Position numbers and translations under genes: made by a program. A stretch of 64,000 nt of DNA, from positions 13,054,427-13,118,426 of the forward strand of contig NC_086366.1 in the NCBI RefSeq assembly GCF_036324505.1, written 5' to 3'. Shown here piece by piece: positions 1-14,000 of the stretch; the stretch's first letter is position 1, and every line of letters starts with the position of its first letter. The notes under the pieces were generated by a model, which was given only the letters and a program-made list of their open reading frames with translations, was not told the DNA's origin and did no database searches. Source of the stretch: Eleginops maclovinus (lineage: Eukaryota; Chordata; Actinopteri; Perciformes; Eleginopidae).

Positions 1-1097
1 TACACGGACACATCTGCACACACACTTCGCTTATACCAAAGCAAAACAATATTAAGCAAACCGCTGCAGCCGACGATTTGACCGATGCTCGACAGAAAGA
101 CCTATTATTTGATCAACAATGTTATTTTCTATAAACAAGAACACTCTCATATCTCTAGATGTCACTAGAGATATGTGGGAAAATGTTCTTTCAGTTTGGA
201 TCAACTAATTCTTTAGATTTTGTATAAGCAGATATCATATAAAGGCTGAATTATCCTTGAATCCCAGTCTTTATTAGAGAATGAAGCCCAGTGCGGTCCA
301 GGCTTGTTTTTTAAGAACCTGGATCCTTGACACAGTTTCCTTGTTAATGAGGGGATAATATTCCAAGCAGGGACTTTAGAGCCATGATGTGAAGAAAAAT
401 GTTGAAGCCGACAATGAGAATATGAAATCCTCTTACCACGAAAAAATGAGGAAAGAGAGTCAACGTCTCCTCAGTGAGGCGCGGAGATGGAGCATTAACC
501 AGAAATTTCTCACTGAGTCAGTGTCCTTAATTTCTGTCTGCTCTTTTCTTCCTTTTTTTATTATATTCTATATCAAGATTGCGGTAAGTTTTGTTCGTCT
601 TTGATTTTCCATTTTCCTCTATGCTAACCACTTTTACCTTTCTTCTCCTTCTACCACTATTAACATCCGCTGCTCTTACCCATTGATGGGTTTGTGTAAA
701 GCTTGCTGTGCTACTCTACCTCCCATAATCTCCAATGATGAAGTTGTTCCCTCCTAAACATCAAGACTAGCTGTTGTCAAACAGCCACAGTGGACAGGAA
801 GATAACTTTTTATTAAACCTCATTCACCTTTGACATTTGCCTCCAATGCTGCTTTGAATATGACCTCTGAACTCTCCCATCCAGAACTAAACTCCTTGTT
901 AGGGCTGAGTTCTGCTAACAAGTGTTACAGCCTGTTTGTACAACAGTGACTCAAGAAACCACTAGGGGGCAACATTAAATCACACTGGCATGTGTACAGT
1001 TTGATGTGACAGCAACAACCACATCCAAACATTACATTTGTGCACATACATGTAACAGGCTTTTTAAGCTATGTGTGCTGTGTGTGTGTTCCTGCAG
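1..1097. other. Intron of the DOCK-D gene
   Basis: The window opens inside the DOCK gene. The first exon I can support starts at 1098 in mid-protein (DHR2 domain), so this stretch is intron. An open frame at 389-604 ends next to a GT donor-like site, but its translation matches no DOCK segment and I see no other reason to call it an exon. No repeat recognised. Confidence 0.6.
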
Positions 1098-3452
1098 GGT
1101 TTCTTTGAGGAAGAGGAGAGCAAAGAGTTCATCTACAAAGAGCCAAAGCTGACAGGGCTGTCGGAAATCTCGCAGAGACTTCTCAAACTGTACTCAGACA
1201 AATTTGGAGCTGATAATGTCAAGATGATCCAGGACTCCAACAAGGTATGTGACTCAATTTGGCATGTTAAGTTGTTTGTTGAGACAGTAAGAAAATGCCA
1301 GAAGAATGCGTAATATAATCAAAATAACTTTAGAAAAGGAGAAAGAAATCAAATTAAAATAGTTTATGCCCAAATTAATTTGTACGTTTGTTTACTGTGC
1401 ATTTTGGTCTTTGGCAAACTAATTCCACTCATAAGTATATTTATTATTGCTTGTTTAACATTTTTTTTAAATAGGTGAATCCTAAAGACCTCGACCCCAA
1501 GTTTGCCTACATTCAGGTGACATATGTGGTGCCCTTCTTTGATGAGAAAGAACAACAGGACAAAAGGACAGACTTTGAGAGACATCACAACATCAACCGC
1601 TTTGTGTTTGAGACACCGTTCACCCTGTCAGGGAAGAAACACGGAGACGTGGAGGAGCAGTGCAAGAGACGCACCATACTTACCAGTAAATAGTTTTTTA
1701 CCACTAACAAAAACACCTTACAGGCTACTATAATGTAGAGTTGCTTTAATCCATGGGTTATTATTTCTCTCTTTAGCGAGTTCCAGTTTTCCTTACCTAA
1801 AGAAGCGTATCCAGGTGGTGGAGCAGCAGAGCACAGAAATGAACCCGATTGAGGTGGCCATCGATGAGATGTCACGAAAAGTCTCTGAGCTCAACCAGCT
1901 GTGCAACATGGAGGAGGTGGACATGATCCGGCTGCAGCTGAAACTGCAGGGCAGCGTCAGTGTCAAGGTGGGGATTCTTCCACATCACAGGTTATTAGGT
2001 GATTTGGGTGCCTTGTCGTTTCTCACCTGAAGATCTCGTTCCAGGTGAATGCAGGGCCCATGGCCTACGCCAGGGCGTTTTTAGAGGAGAAGAATGCCAA
2101 GAAATACCCAGACAACCAGGTCAAACTGCTCAAGGAGATCTTCAGGTACGATTTAAACTTTGGGAATTTGGTCCTAATATAACAAAGTAGGTATATATTG
2201 TGCACTAAAGATAGAATTATGATATTTTATCTTCTGTCAAGATATAGTTGCACTGTAAAACTGGCTGATACAACAGCATATATTTGAAAAATGTAACAGC
2301 TTTGTTGCTTTGTATACCACATCATGCCAAGCAAACAAGGGTATGGACATATAAGGACAAAATGATGTCGGATCGAAAATATGAGGAACAAAAAGAAAAG
2401 CAAATATCAAAAATACATTAATCTTGTTCTTAAAGGGCAGTGATTGGATTTGTGGTTTTGACCTTTTCGGGTGTAAAAAGCAACATTATACCACTCTTAA
2501 ATATCCCGAACCCATGATGCTCAATTAAACATATTTTTAGAGTTTTTAATGCTTGTTGAGGAGCTAAATCCATTTCACACAAATGAACATGAATCAACCA
2601 GCCTTATTCATTTGGACAATGTTGCCAATTTGTAATATGAAGATTCACAACCATAGTATTACAAATCAATGTGAAGGGGTCATATTTGCAACACTGATAA
2701 TGAAAAAACACTTTCTCAAATACGTGTGAAAGCAATGTAGAGGAAAGTTAAAGAAACCTTCATAAAGTGTAGTTCCTATTTGATTTAAGGTGAGTTCAAT
2801 GGCATGATTAATAATCAGTACAACGTGTTTGCCCCCTGCAGGCAGTTCGCAGAAGCCTGCGGTCAGGCACTGAATGTGAATGAGCGTCTGATCAAGGAGG
2901 ACCAGCTGGAGTACCAGGAGGAGATGAGAGCTCACTACCGGGACATGCTGACTGAGCTGTCTGGCATCATGAATGAACAGGTCTCACTCTGCAACCAATT
3001 AGTGTCCTGACATATACAACCACCACATTGTTGTTCATTTTCCTTATCTATCTGCATGACATAATGAGCATTCTCTCTTCCTATGCATTATGTGGTGAGG
3101 CATTTCCATGTGTATCAGCTTCTGTTTCATAAATTTCTATACTTCTTTTCCAACTTTTCTCTCATTTCAGCTACAAAAAAGCATTCACGCTGCCAGTACC
3201 TCCTCTCTCTCTAACAGCTCTCTGTCCACTCTTTCTAAGACTGGTATGTCATGTCATCTTTCATAAAACACATTGTCACCTTGCTACTTGCTTACCCCAC
3301 TTCATCTCTCTTCATTATCTCAACCAAACTGCAAGCCTGATGCCGTACTTTCACATTTTCCTGTTCCAATGCAAGCTTGTTCTTCTTCTGCAGATTCCTC
3401 ACACAAGACAACCAGGAACGGAACGGCACAGCGCCTATTGAATGGCCACTAG
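1098..3452 (+). CDS. dock10: Dedicator of cytokinesis, DOCK-D (zizimin) subfamily, C-terminal exons; probably DOCK10
   Basis: Seven terminal coding exons: 1098-1244, 1475-1685, 1777-1967, 2045-2145, 2842-2980, 3171-3243, 3394-3452 (306 codons plus stop), all with GT-AG borders and matching phases. They encode the C-terminal part of the DHR2 (DOCKER) domain, the catalytic region that exchanges GDP for GTP on Rac/Cdc42-type GTPases. Recognisable stretches are [29 protein letters not shown], the nucleotide-sensor region [17 protein letters not shown], and [16 protein letters not shown]. The last two exons give a serine/threonine-rich tail ending LLNGH that I do not recognise from mammals. DOCK9, DOCK10 and DOCK11 are very similar here. 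DOCK10 is preferred because the next gene resembles CCDC195, which I recall lying near DOCK10 in human. The 5' part of the gene is outside the window. Polyadenylation signals AATAAA follow at 4321 and 4361. Confidence 0.9.
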
Positions 3453-6400
3453 ACTCTCAAAAAATCACGTGTGCCAGGGAGGACATTTTATTGCCAGTTT
3501 GAGCTTCATAAGTGGCTTGTTTTCTTTTTTCTGACTGTAGTTGTTTCCTGCTGTAACAAGCGGCAGGCTAGTGGAATTGTGACTGATGGCGAGTTCAGAG
3601 AAAACAAGGAAAGAAGTGTGTAGACTGTGGTCGTGATAGTAGTCCTGTGGTTGAACGTTGACTATCTTCAGTAGAGGCCAGGCTGCTGGACTGTTAGCTA
3701 CTGTTTGTTTTGGTTTTAAAGACTCGATCCCCCTGCCCTGCCAACTGATTCATCAGCTTACATACTGACAGACACACTCACAAACAAGTACACACAGTGC
3801 ATAGGTTCACACACACAACATGCGCCTTCTCTCCACAACCCCGTCCCTTTAGAGAACAGTGACCTTACTGAGCTGGAGGTGCGTTCAGCTTTATGTAACA
3901 TATACTTCTCCTGTGCATTTTGATGACAGTTTTTAGATTTTTCCGTGGATATCATTGTACTTTACACTATCTTAAGCGATCTTGTAAAATTAGTGATGTG
4001 AACAAAAGAACTTTCAATTACAGGTTTTTTAACTATCGAAGCATTTGAAGAGTCGAACGCCCCTCCAGTTCCTGTATGAATGTAGAGCAGGTCATTGCTA
4101 CTTTGTATCCTTGCTAATGTTCTGGAAATATCACCTTCCCGAATTTCAATCGGAAACAAAAAAAATTATGTTTTGTAACATTTTTATGATTCAAATTGCA
4201 TTGTTACTGTTATTATTTCCTGTACTGTTTTGAATTGTAAATAAGAAATATTAATATTTAAAACGTTTGATTTTTTTTCTTTTTATAAAATATACAATAT
4301 ATAAATATTTGTTTAGCTGAAATAAAAGAAACAAAACTAAAGTTTTATGTATAACATTTAAATAAAATTTTGTTAATGTCCAAGATGTATGATTGATGAT
4401 TCCTAACGTCAGAGTTCCTACAATGTGTCTTCTTGTTTCTTTCGGCTATAGCTGTGCCAAATGGCTCTCATATTCTGTATATTGACTGAACCTGAGAGCT
4501 GGCAGCTAATTATATAATTGTGACGTCCTTTACCTGCACAACAGATAGAAATGTGGGAAATAGAAATGCGTAATAAGCAAACTCACTTCGAAACCATGTA
4601 AGAGGAATCACTTATTGCTTTGGTCCATGGTGCACAAAATAAATGGCAGCAAATGTAAACATCTTTAAATTAACCATCTCCTTATACCAATTATATTATA
4701 TTATATTATATACAACTTAACATAGATATTGAAACACTTTTTGTCCTTGGTGAAACTGTACAGCACGTTTACACCTTTCATTTCACGTTGCTAAAATTGT
4801 GCTCTGTATTGTCTGCTTTCACATTTTCTTCAAGGTGTACATGTCACTAAAATAACTTTATATATGCAGTGTTGGGTAAAAAAGCCCAGTGCACAGGGGA
4901 AAAAGGACTGTGCTGCATCAATGCTACCACGTAAAAGAGGTCAGGGTTGTTTTTGACCAGAAGAAAGGCATTAAGCCTCTCCCACCAACACCAATGTCAC
5001 AGGGCTAGGCCGGTGCTTCAATGTTAACACTTAGACATTTGAGCCATATTCATTTTAAGGATGCATTGTGAAAATGTGGACGGCTAAAATGTTTTTTTAC
5101 TGCATATCAAATGTACTGTTTAAACAACAAAGTAAGGCAGGATTACTGTGGCTGTACATATTCCTGCCCAATATGAAAGACAGCCTCCAAAAGAAACCAT
5201 CCTTTGTTTTGGATCCAAGATTTATTTTTAAAAGGGGGACACAACTTTTTTGACACTTTCTTACAGTTTCTTTTTTAATGTAAATAGCCTTTACTAGATT
5301 GACCCTTGGTGTATTCCTCACTGTGTCGCACCTTTGTCTGCAATATGTGTGTTCGTGGTCTGTTAATATTTCTGTTACTGCATGTTAACATCTGTGGGTC
5401 CAGACGCTTACATTACAATACTTACTTGAGGTTGAGGTTTCACTGAAAGTGAAATGACTGACACAGAGCAGTTTTCCATTGGATCTGGTGACAGTTTTTT
5501 CCAATAGTTGGGTATAATTACTGACCATGCAGAGCGCAGGCAGAGTGGTTGTTTATTTATTGATGCTAAGCCTGAGCTTGGGGCACTGTGTATAAAAAGA
5601 GGTTAAGTGGCCCTGAACATACAACTGGTGGTAAGAGACTGCATGTGGCCCTCTGTCTCTCACTTGTATGTTTTTATCTCTGCCTGACAAGACCGCTGAC
5701 ACATTTATACGTCTGTCTCTTCGCTCTCCCTCTGTGGTCGCACACCTGAGGTAGAGCAGATTGAGTTTCACTGACCTCCTCTTCTTCTCAAACTCCCTCT
5801 CCCTCCAGCTGATCAGTACTCTCCTCCTCTGTCTCATCTCCCTCCCTCTGTGTAGCCTATTTTGTGAACCAGAAAGAGGGGCTGATTGGGTTTCTCTCCT
5901 GTGCAGACAGGTTTATGTACGCCTGTCTCCCACCATGTGGCCTTCACTTTGGTGGGGTCAGGTTGCTTTGAACCAGCAAAATTCAGACCAGGTCACAGAC
6001 GATAACATGTCTCAAACCTACTCCCTGGTAGCCAGCAGCTCTTCTGACAATATTTCATATTTTGTTTTACATGATTTAAAAGTAATTATAAAGAGTAGGT
6101 GTCACCGGTTTGCTCAGAGACTGTCTGGGCTCATGCATGGGCTCCATTGCAGCGCCTGACCATACTTCTGTGTGTGGACGCCTCTCTGAGCGTCATTATC
6201 TGTAATTTTCTCGGTGTGCAGCCTGCCTGTATTTGATGTCTTTGGAATGATTTCTTCTCTTATTATTTATCGAACCCCCTTCTGGTATTCTGGACATCTT
6301 TGGGTTGACCTCCTGACCTTAGCATTTATCAAACACACATTTGTTATGTTTCAATTACAGGCCAACCTACCCATATATGTTTCTTAACACTACTGTATGG

Positions 6401-7037
6401 GTTTCCACATGTATAAGTGTGAATTTTAAATACAGAAATTCAATCTACATTTGATCCTATTACAATTGATCAATGTAATGTGCCTTGGTCTTGTATAAAT
6501 TATCTTCTAAATAACAATCACATCAGAAGAAAAGCTGATACTTTCTCAGTTTCTTTCCAAGATTTATCTTTGCTGACAGGTGTAATCAATATTTTAGAGG
6601 GAGGATATTGTAATCCCAACAGAGACATGGGCATTACAAGAGGAAGGGTGAGGTGCCCAACAATCTGAGACATTAAAAAAAACAGCTTCTTTTGAGCTAT
6701 AACAATGAGTTTTGCATATATTGTAGGACCAAGATGTTGTCATAAACGCCAATTATTTCAAAAAACCTGTAGGTTTAGTAGCTAGGTCTACCGCCACTCA
6801 AGCTCCAGTGCAGTGCAGATTTCATTTCCGACCCCTGCTTAGTTTTCCTGAAACAGGACGCCGGGGCTGATAAATAAAACATCCTCTGTGTGCTGCTGGC
6901 TGATCACCGGAGCCATTTCAGCTGTATAAGTGGTGAAAGGCGACATAATCTCCCCAGAACAAGATCTGGACTGAGATTGAGACGCACACAGCAGAGAGAG
7001 GCACACAGAGGGAGGACCACAACAGCTTCTGGGAGCA
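3453..7037. other. dock10 3' UTR and dock10-ccdc195 intergenic DNA
   Basis: AT-rich, with no convincing coding exon. The first 0.9 kb is probably dock10 3' UTR, with AATAAA at 4321-4326, 4361-4366 and, further on, about 4638. There is a short ATTAT tandem near 4690-4712. Open frames around 5553-6159 are low-complexity and lack splice context. The last 200 bp lead into the ccdc195 promoter. Confidence 0.5.
6860..7037 (+). promoter_or_regulatory. Probable ccdc195 promoter and 5' UTR
   Basis: A TATA-like stretch (gataaataaaa, about 6869) lies roughly 170 bp before the first ATG, followed by GC-richer DNA running into the CpG-containing first coding exon. Transcription start is inferred only from position. 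Confidence 0.35.
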
Positions 7038-8414
7038 ATGTTAAAACCCCAGCAGCACGGAGAGCTTCTCCTGCACGACTGCCCTCCGGTGTTTGGAAAG
7101 CCGTGGTACTGGCAGCGCAACAGCAGCGCCATGGAGAGCACGCGCAGCCTGGCGCAGGTCATGATTGAGATGCGCGAGGACATCCAGAAGCTGGAGGCGG
7201 AGAACCGCGAACTGCGGGGAGACCCCGGTCAGCGAGGATATGGGGCCAAGCCGGGGGAAGTCAGGCCGGGGTCTTCAGCAGCAGGGAAGCGGGAAGGGAA
7301 GCTGGAGAACCCGTATGTGAACCTGAGGCGCAATGCGTCTGCGCCAGTTCTGGAGACACAATACAAAGGTAAGAAAAAAATACTTTTTACTGCACAGGAG
7401 GTTTAAACTTGTCAGAACAGTACCAAACATATTTTTATTCACCTCAGCTAATTATTAAGGGAGGGTGTAGGGTATTGTTATGAAGGGACACTCCAGCTGT
7501 ATAGTGGAGTTTTTGGACTTTTAATAAAATAAAACTTACAATAAATTGAGGTCACAAAAGAGAGATGAACGAAGAATGCTCAAAATCTAAGAAGCAAGGG
7601 CATAGATCCATCAAAAACATTAGATCCTACTATTCCCATAATGAATTCAAAAGCATCTTTACTGAAACCTGTTTAAAGAAATTAACTTTAAATGCACAGC
7701 AACATCTGAAATGATTTTTAGACAAAAAAGTTACATTTTTAAATGTGCCTAGAAAGACTTCTCATCAAAAAGATAAGGGAATAGATTAAACGTGAAATTT
7801 AAATTAGACATCAGAACTTCTCATATCTATATCTGTAATTCCAATGCACCATGAACATGTTTTTTCACAGAGAACAGTGTCATGACTGTCCGAAGGTACT
7901 CCATCAGCTCCAACCTGTCTGGTGTGACCATGACGGAGGGAAGGACTGACAAGGCACAGCCCAGTGATTCTGGATGGGGAAGACTACAAGGAGACATTCA
8001 GCATGGTAATGGCATCTTTGGTAACTCGGCCAGAGGAGATGTGGGAAAAGCTACTAACAGACACTCCCTGCAGGAATATGTACACAAAAACAGGTAAGTA
8101 TAGCCATGTCTTGCACTTCTCATTTCAGTAATGTAGCTTACAGCAACATTCTTGAATAAAATTTGTTTTACATTTCTTGCCATTAATGGTTAGTTCAAAT
8201 GTAGGCTACTGAATCCAATGTCAACTTTTGCTAAGTTGCACTTCTGTTGCCACATAACTATTTTCGATTTTTCTGACCTTTCAGGGCAAAGGTAAAAACT
8301 GTCACCTTTCTTCTACCTGTGGATGACATTTACACGAACAGGCCAGTTCTGACCAAACATCAAGAGGAGCCTAAATTCACTGAGCTGGCTCCCATAACTG
8401 AGACAGATTCCTGA
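7038..8414 (+). CDS. ccdc195: Small coiled-coil protein, probable CCDC195
   Basis: Three exons, 7038-7368, 7871-8093 and 8285-8414, join in frame to 227 residues. An N-terminal amphipathic helix (SLAQVMIEMREDIQKLEAENREL, about residues 36-58) looks like a short coiled coil. The middle is rich in Ser, Gly and Arg, with NLRRNASAPVLE and TVRRYSISSNLSG resembling basophilic-kinase sites. The C-terminal segment (TVTFLLPVDDIYTNRP) is the most structured-looking part. I identify it from the short coiled coil next to DOCK10 in human (CCDC195, uncharacterised); the name is less certain than the gene. Two starts are possible: ATG at 7038 (A at -3) and ATG at 7131 (gcgccATGg, a stronger context, placing the helix at the very N terminus). 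AATAAA at 9087 may end the transcript. Confidence 0.65.
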
Positions 8415-11026
8415 GGGAAGCAGAGCTATTTAAGACTTTGGATGTGGACAAATATGCACCCATGAACTGAGGTTAGCTTCTTCCTCTAGGTCAGTGTGGA
8501 TTGGGCTCTTAATGAGTGAGCCAGCAGACTGATTTTATCACACCTGACCACACAAACAGAAGACTCTGGTTACAGGTGTTATTTTCATCTGGCCATCACA
8601 ATCCGGGCCGGGTTAACAGTGATGAGACATGGGGCCCCTTTGCAGCGCAGATCGTATGTCTGCACTGCTCTCCTGACCCGGGTGACGTTTCAGAGTGACA
8701 CACCTGCAGGTGACGGCTCATTTATGGACAGTTGTGTTCAGTGACTAAGGCTTTGTGAGCAATCACTCATTAGTTATTCACCTTTGTTTATTTTCACAAT
8801 GTAAACTGAAATGGGTTGTCAAGGGGCCACATATGTGTATAAACATGTGACCTCTTTCTTAGCAGTGATCCTTTAAAGTGTATTTTTTTCAGAAGACGTC
8901 ACACAGTAGTATCTGCTTTCATGTATAGAAAGCTCTTTGGAGATATATTGTATATAGTTATCCATATTAACATGAACATTTAGGCTATACAGCACTTAAA
9001 CTGTACGTTTTTACATGTTATATATGCAGTTCTATGGATTATTTTGTCACATTTATAATTCAATTATAGTTACAGTTTCATTTAAAAATAAAACTGTAAT
9101 ACCAAGTTTTTTTTTAATGGATGTACATCTGCTTTTGGGCTATTGCTAACAAGTAAAGCAGTTTCCAAAAAAACCTCCCTTTTACCTCTCCTTCGATATA
9201 CTGCAGATTAATATTGAAGTCACATCATTTAATAATTGTTACCTTCTGTGGTCGTTAAACTTGGTAGTTAATCACTGACAGAGAAAATGCATTTAATATT
9301 TGGTATAAATAATAACATACATCCACACGCAAAGCAAACTGCCTACATAAATGTAACACTTTATTTGCTACAGAAACATTTTCCATCTTTACTTAAGGGA
9401 AACTTTGACAATGCAGAGACGGTGATCAAAGAATCTGATGTAATTCACGGAGAATGATACCATCTACAAAAAAGCTCTTATTCTATGACTGCTGCTCAAG
9501 AGCATTGTCATGAGTCAAATGCACTGCACCTTGGTTGATCATTTATTTGTAATCAGCCATTTGTCATTAACCATCACTATTTGCTTCAATTGGTTTCCAT
9601 GGCACCCATAACCAGCTGTTGATTCTCTGTCCTTTAGATGGCGGAAAACATTTTGTATCATAATAAAGGATTAAAGCAGAAAATGTATTTTTGGGGGAAA
9701 AAAGAAACACCAGAAAGTGATGCATTAATTATTGGATTTACAGATTTATTTGACAAGTTTCCTACACTATCATTACTTTTGTCTCACAATGAATTACATT
9801 GGTTTGCTTGAAGGTATAAAGCTAAATGTAGTCTTGCATAAAATAATGAATTATAAACGTTAAGTAATAATCTGCAGATATTTTTTTGTTTTTATCCTTA
9901 TGATTTTATTATGGTCTGATGTCTACTGAAGTTTCGATGGTGGTCCATGATACCAGCATCGAAGGTAAAAACGACAATTATGTGAAAGCCAAGAGCCCAA
10001 CAGGAGCACAGCAGGGTACAGGTACTGTACAAGGGCACAGGGGGTTATTGGAATATCTTGAATTAAATGCAATGTGCTAATGCTGTTTGCTAAAAACAAA
10101 GCCAAAAAACAACACAAAACAGTACTGTAGACATATGCAAACATAAATACTTTATAACTCAGAGAAATGGAATCCCCCCTCAAAAATATGTACCGATGAT
10201 TTTCCAACTATATTGACATTTTCTTGCATAATGTATAAATATTTATAAATGTTATAATCACAACAACATACACACATTCTGTATAGAGACTGCAATACAA
10301 GTACAGCACAGTGTATTTTAGGTCCTTCAGCACATGAGGTAATTCACATACAGTCATATCGATTTAACCATTTCATAACTACAGTTTCTTTACACTGCTA
10401 GAGGCGGTGCCTGCATCCACTTTATGATCTGTAACTATTAATCAACCCAGGAATCTTTCAACACAAAATATTTTTAAAAACTAAAAATATTCTTCTTTCT
10501 AGGGTATCCAGTACTGTAAAATGTACTTCCAATCCCCCAAAAACTACAAGAAAATCTAATAGTTTCCAGCACTATTTGGTAGATTTTCACTTACAGTATA
10601 GGACAGTGCAGCTGTAACTATAACTACTACGCCCTCTGCTGGTGAAGGACTTCATTTAAAAGAAAACTGATACAGCCAAATGTTTGAGCAAACATGCTTC
10701 ATGAAAAAATACAGTTTCTTCTGAGGTATTTATAAAGAATCAGTCAATTAAAGCTCTCCATTTTCCTTTTTTTTTTGATAAAATGCACTTGGTGGTGGAA
10801 TGGTATAAACATCTGAATGGTTTAAAACCCACACTTTTTGGATCTGTTGCATGTTGCTCAAACAGTAAAAAATATATTTTCCACGAGGGATATGTTCATG
10901 AAAGGATATTCTTTAGTGTTTATCTGTCAGGGACTGTGTGGAAGGTGAAATAACAACCAAAGGTAGGTGTATAGCACCAACAACATTAGCTTGAGGTTCT
11001 GTGTGTGTGTTCAGTCCTGGTGAGAT
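8415..11026. other. Convergent 3' region between ccdc195 and cep57
   Basis: AT-rich DNA between two converging genes. It should contain the 3' UTR of ccdc195 (AATAAA at 9087-9092 on +) and that of cep57 on the other strand (TTTATT, the complement of AATAAA, near 9361 and 9746). No coding exon or recognisable mobile element found. Confidence 0.45.
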
Positions 11027-14000
11027 TCAGGTCCACAGTGAGGTCTGCAGAGCCCTCATGTCCCTCAGCAGCCTCAGGTTCCTCTGGCTCCTCTCTCCTG
11101 GTCTCACATTGACTGCTGCACCAGAGCGACCCCTGGTGGAAACTGTGGTCGTCACTCTCACCTCATTCCTGCGGTTCGGCCTGGATTTACCTTCTTTCCT
11201 TAACTTCTTTATCTAGAGGAGGGATGAGAAAAGGTTAAAAAAAAAATGTAAAACTTATTGTGTGAATAGTTTGTGTGAACTGAATTGTTTATGCTTTAAG
11301 ACCTACCTGTGTTTTGTGTTTGTACAGCATACTGATCTGCTCTCCTTTCCTCTCCATTTTCAGTAGCAGCCTCTCCTGCTCCTGCTGGAGTTCTTTTCTT
11401 TCCTGGTCAGAAACACTTGCCTCTACCTGCCTCATCAACTCCTCCTGCTCTCTGCGGCAAAAATAAATGATAACATTGCGAACTATGCTAATCACTTCCT
11501 TAGAGCTCATATGAATATGACTTCACTCACAAGCTCATAAGTCGCAGCTCCTCGTGAAGTGCTTGAAGAAGCTCTGACAGCTCTTCACCACTGCCAGAGG
11601 AGGAAGACAAGAAGCTATCTGAATCCCTCCCGCTACCCGTTTCACAGCTGTTAGAGAGGACACGGCTGTTGCAGAGATGAGGCTGATGTCGCTTCAGGAG
11701 AGACAAAACGGACTGGACGTTAGCTCGGACCGAGTGGCTGCAGCCTGCCGACTGAAAGTAAGATGGGAGAGGAGGAAGAGAGCCAGTGTAAGGGAAATGC
11801 AATATTGAACAAATATATTTTTAACCAACACTATATCCACAAGCAGTCTTATGTGCACAACCTACCGTTCCTGCAACAAAAGGTACATCCCTAAGGCTCA
11901 GCCTATAGTGTGGCTGTGTGAAGGAAGAATGCTGTGGTGAAGATTTCTGGAAAGCAAAAATCCACATTACCAATATTAGGTCAACAAGAGAAATGCACAT
12001 TTTGGAGTATAAAGTATGCATGCAGCTGAGGATTGTTTTATGAGCAGTAAATCTATCAAAGGTAATGATTCAAACATTTACTGTTTTAAATATTCAACTG
12101 ATTTTTGGTTTCTGACCAACAAATAAATATAAAATTAAAATGAGTTTTATAGAAATAAAGCAAAGAAAATAGTTTCCTTTCTTTTTCTTTTCACCATTTT
12201 AAGTCATATGAGGATATCCTTAGAAATACACACCATTTATTTCTATTTGATTCAAAATAACTTTTACATATACACCAACAATATAGATAAACACTTGATT
12301 TCAACCGTCTTCTCACATTTGTTTAAACATTTACAATGACGAGAGTTCAAAAACATTCTCAGCGGATGCTGATACAACACCTTGAACCTCCTCTACTTAC
12401 TCCTTTACCTTTGAATGGGACTTTTTCTCTTTGGACTGACTGGAAGACAGGCGAGGTGACACTGACTGCAGCAGCATCCTGTTGGTCTCCAAACCTGTCT
12501 GTAGCTGAGGAACATATAAACAAAAAAGCAGGCATAGAAAATGTAAAAAAATATTATAAATTATAATTGTAGCTCAACATAAATACAAATGAGGTCCTTG
12601 TTACCTGATTGGCCTTATCCTGGACAAGCTTTCTCTGGTGCTCCTCCTCCTGGAGTTTCATTTCCAGCTGCCGAATTTTCAGCTGATGTAATCAGACACA
12701 CGCAACAAATCATTATTGTGGTAATAATAACAATAGCAACAGTTAAATATTATCAATGCTTTGTTTAGTTTTTTTTGCAGACCCGCAAACTATTAGGAAT
12801 TAGTGTAAATTGATCTGCATAGAAATGTAAACATTTTAACCAAAGCACCAAAGTAACGTTACATGCGTAACTTCTCAAACAGACATTCTACTGTGTGCTT
12901 TTCAGTACCGTAGCATTGTTTTGGGTGCGCGTCAGCCTAAAATACTCCTGCTCCAGTCGGTCCAGCTTCTCTAACTGGGCACGCTCTGACTGTGTGTCAC
13001 ACTGTGGATCAGCTGACTTGGCTGTCTCATCGGGAACCTAAAACGTAGAACAAATTAAGGAAGTACACAACATAATACACACAAGAGGCTTTTCCTAAAA
13101 AAAATTGCATTAAAGCATGAGGGAGTTTAGTGTGTTTTATTTTTTTAATGTTTATTAATGTTGTATCAAAGTGTATAAGGAACTGGGTTAACCTGCTGTT
13201 GGATCAGGCTGTCGGCCTTGGCACTGCGCAACATCCTCTTCATGTGATCCAGTTGTCGCTCCAGCTTAACACATCGAGACTCTGCTGCAGCCAGGTGGGT
13301 GATCAACACTGTGGAGAACATTCAGACACTATAATAAATAACGAATAAAAGGAAAATTCAACACGTTTAAGGCTGGACAACATGGCCAAAAACTTCTATA
13401 ACCATCTAGATAATTTCCTAGCTTAGTAATAAATTATATCATAATATCGCACGTTTTCTGCTAATTCAATGTATATTTATAGATTAAATAACCATATGTA
13501 TATATAAATCCTGCCCACTGCTGTTGGAAAACATTTCACAAAATGTATTTTAACCAACATTTGGGTTCCAAGTGGGCTTTTCAACAGTACATTATTTATA
13601 TGATTTCTTCACAATATGATTCTATTGAAAGATACATTATTTTAATGTACACACAGCAGCCTTCAGTTTTAATATGTTATTCTTATACCCACCTTGATTG
13701 CCATTTCTGTCTCTATCTGTGTCTTTGGGATCCTTCAAGAATTTCTGTGTGACTTTATCACTCTGCAGATGTGTGGACGAGGCCTCTTTCCCCATAGTGT
13801 GCAGCCTTAGCTCTCCATTGTCTTTCTCCAACTCCAACCTCCTGATCTTTTCCTGGAGATTCCTCAGAGCAGATAGGATCTCTACACATGGAATGTAAGT
13901 GAGATATATTAAAGAATATGATGCATATGGGGATATATTGAAAATATTTAAAGCAGGAGTATAGTAGTTGTGGTGTAATCAGATATGATTTGAAGGTTTG

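Noticed and set aside
389..604. 71-codon open frame followed by a GT donor-like site near the left edge
   Set aside because: The translation (KKNVEADNENMKSSYHEK and on) matches no part of DOCK, no acceptor precedes it convincingly, and it ends in a hydrophobic run typical of AT-rich noncoding DNA.
6839..7183. 114-codon minus-strand frame over the ccdc195 first exon
   Set aside because: Shadow of a GC-richer coding exon on the other strand; no splice or similarity support.
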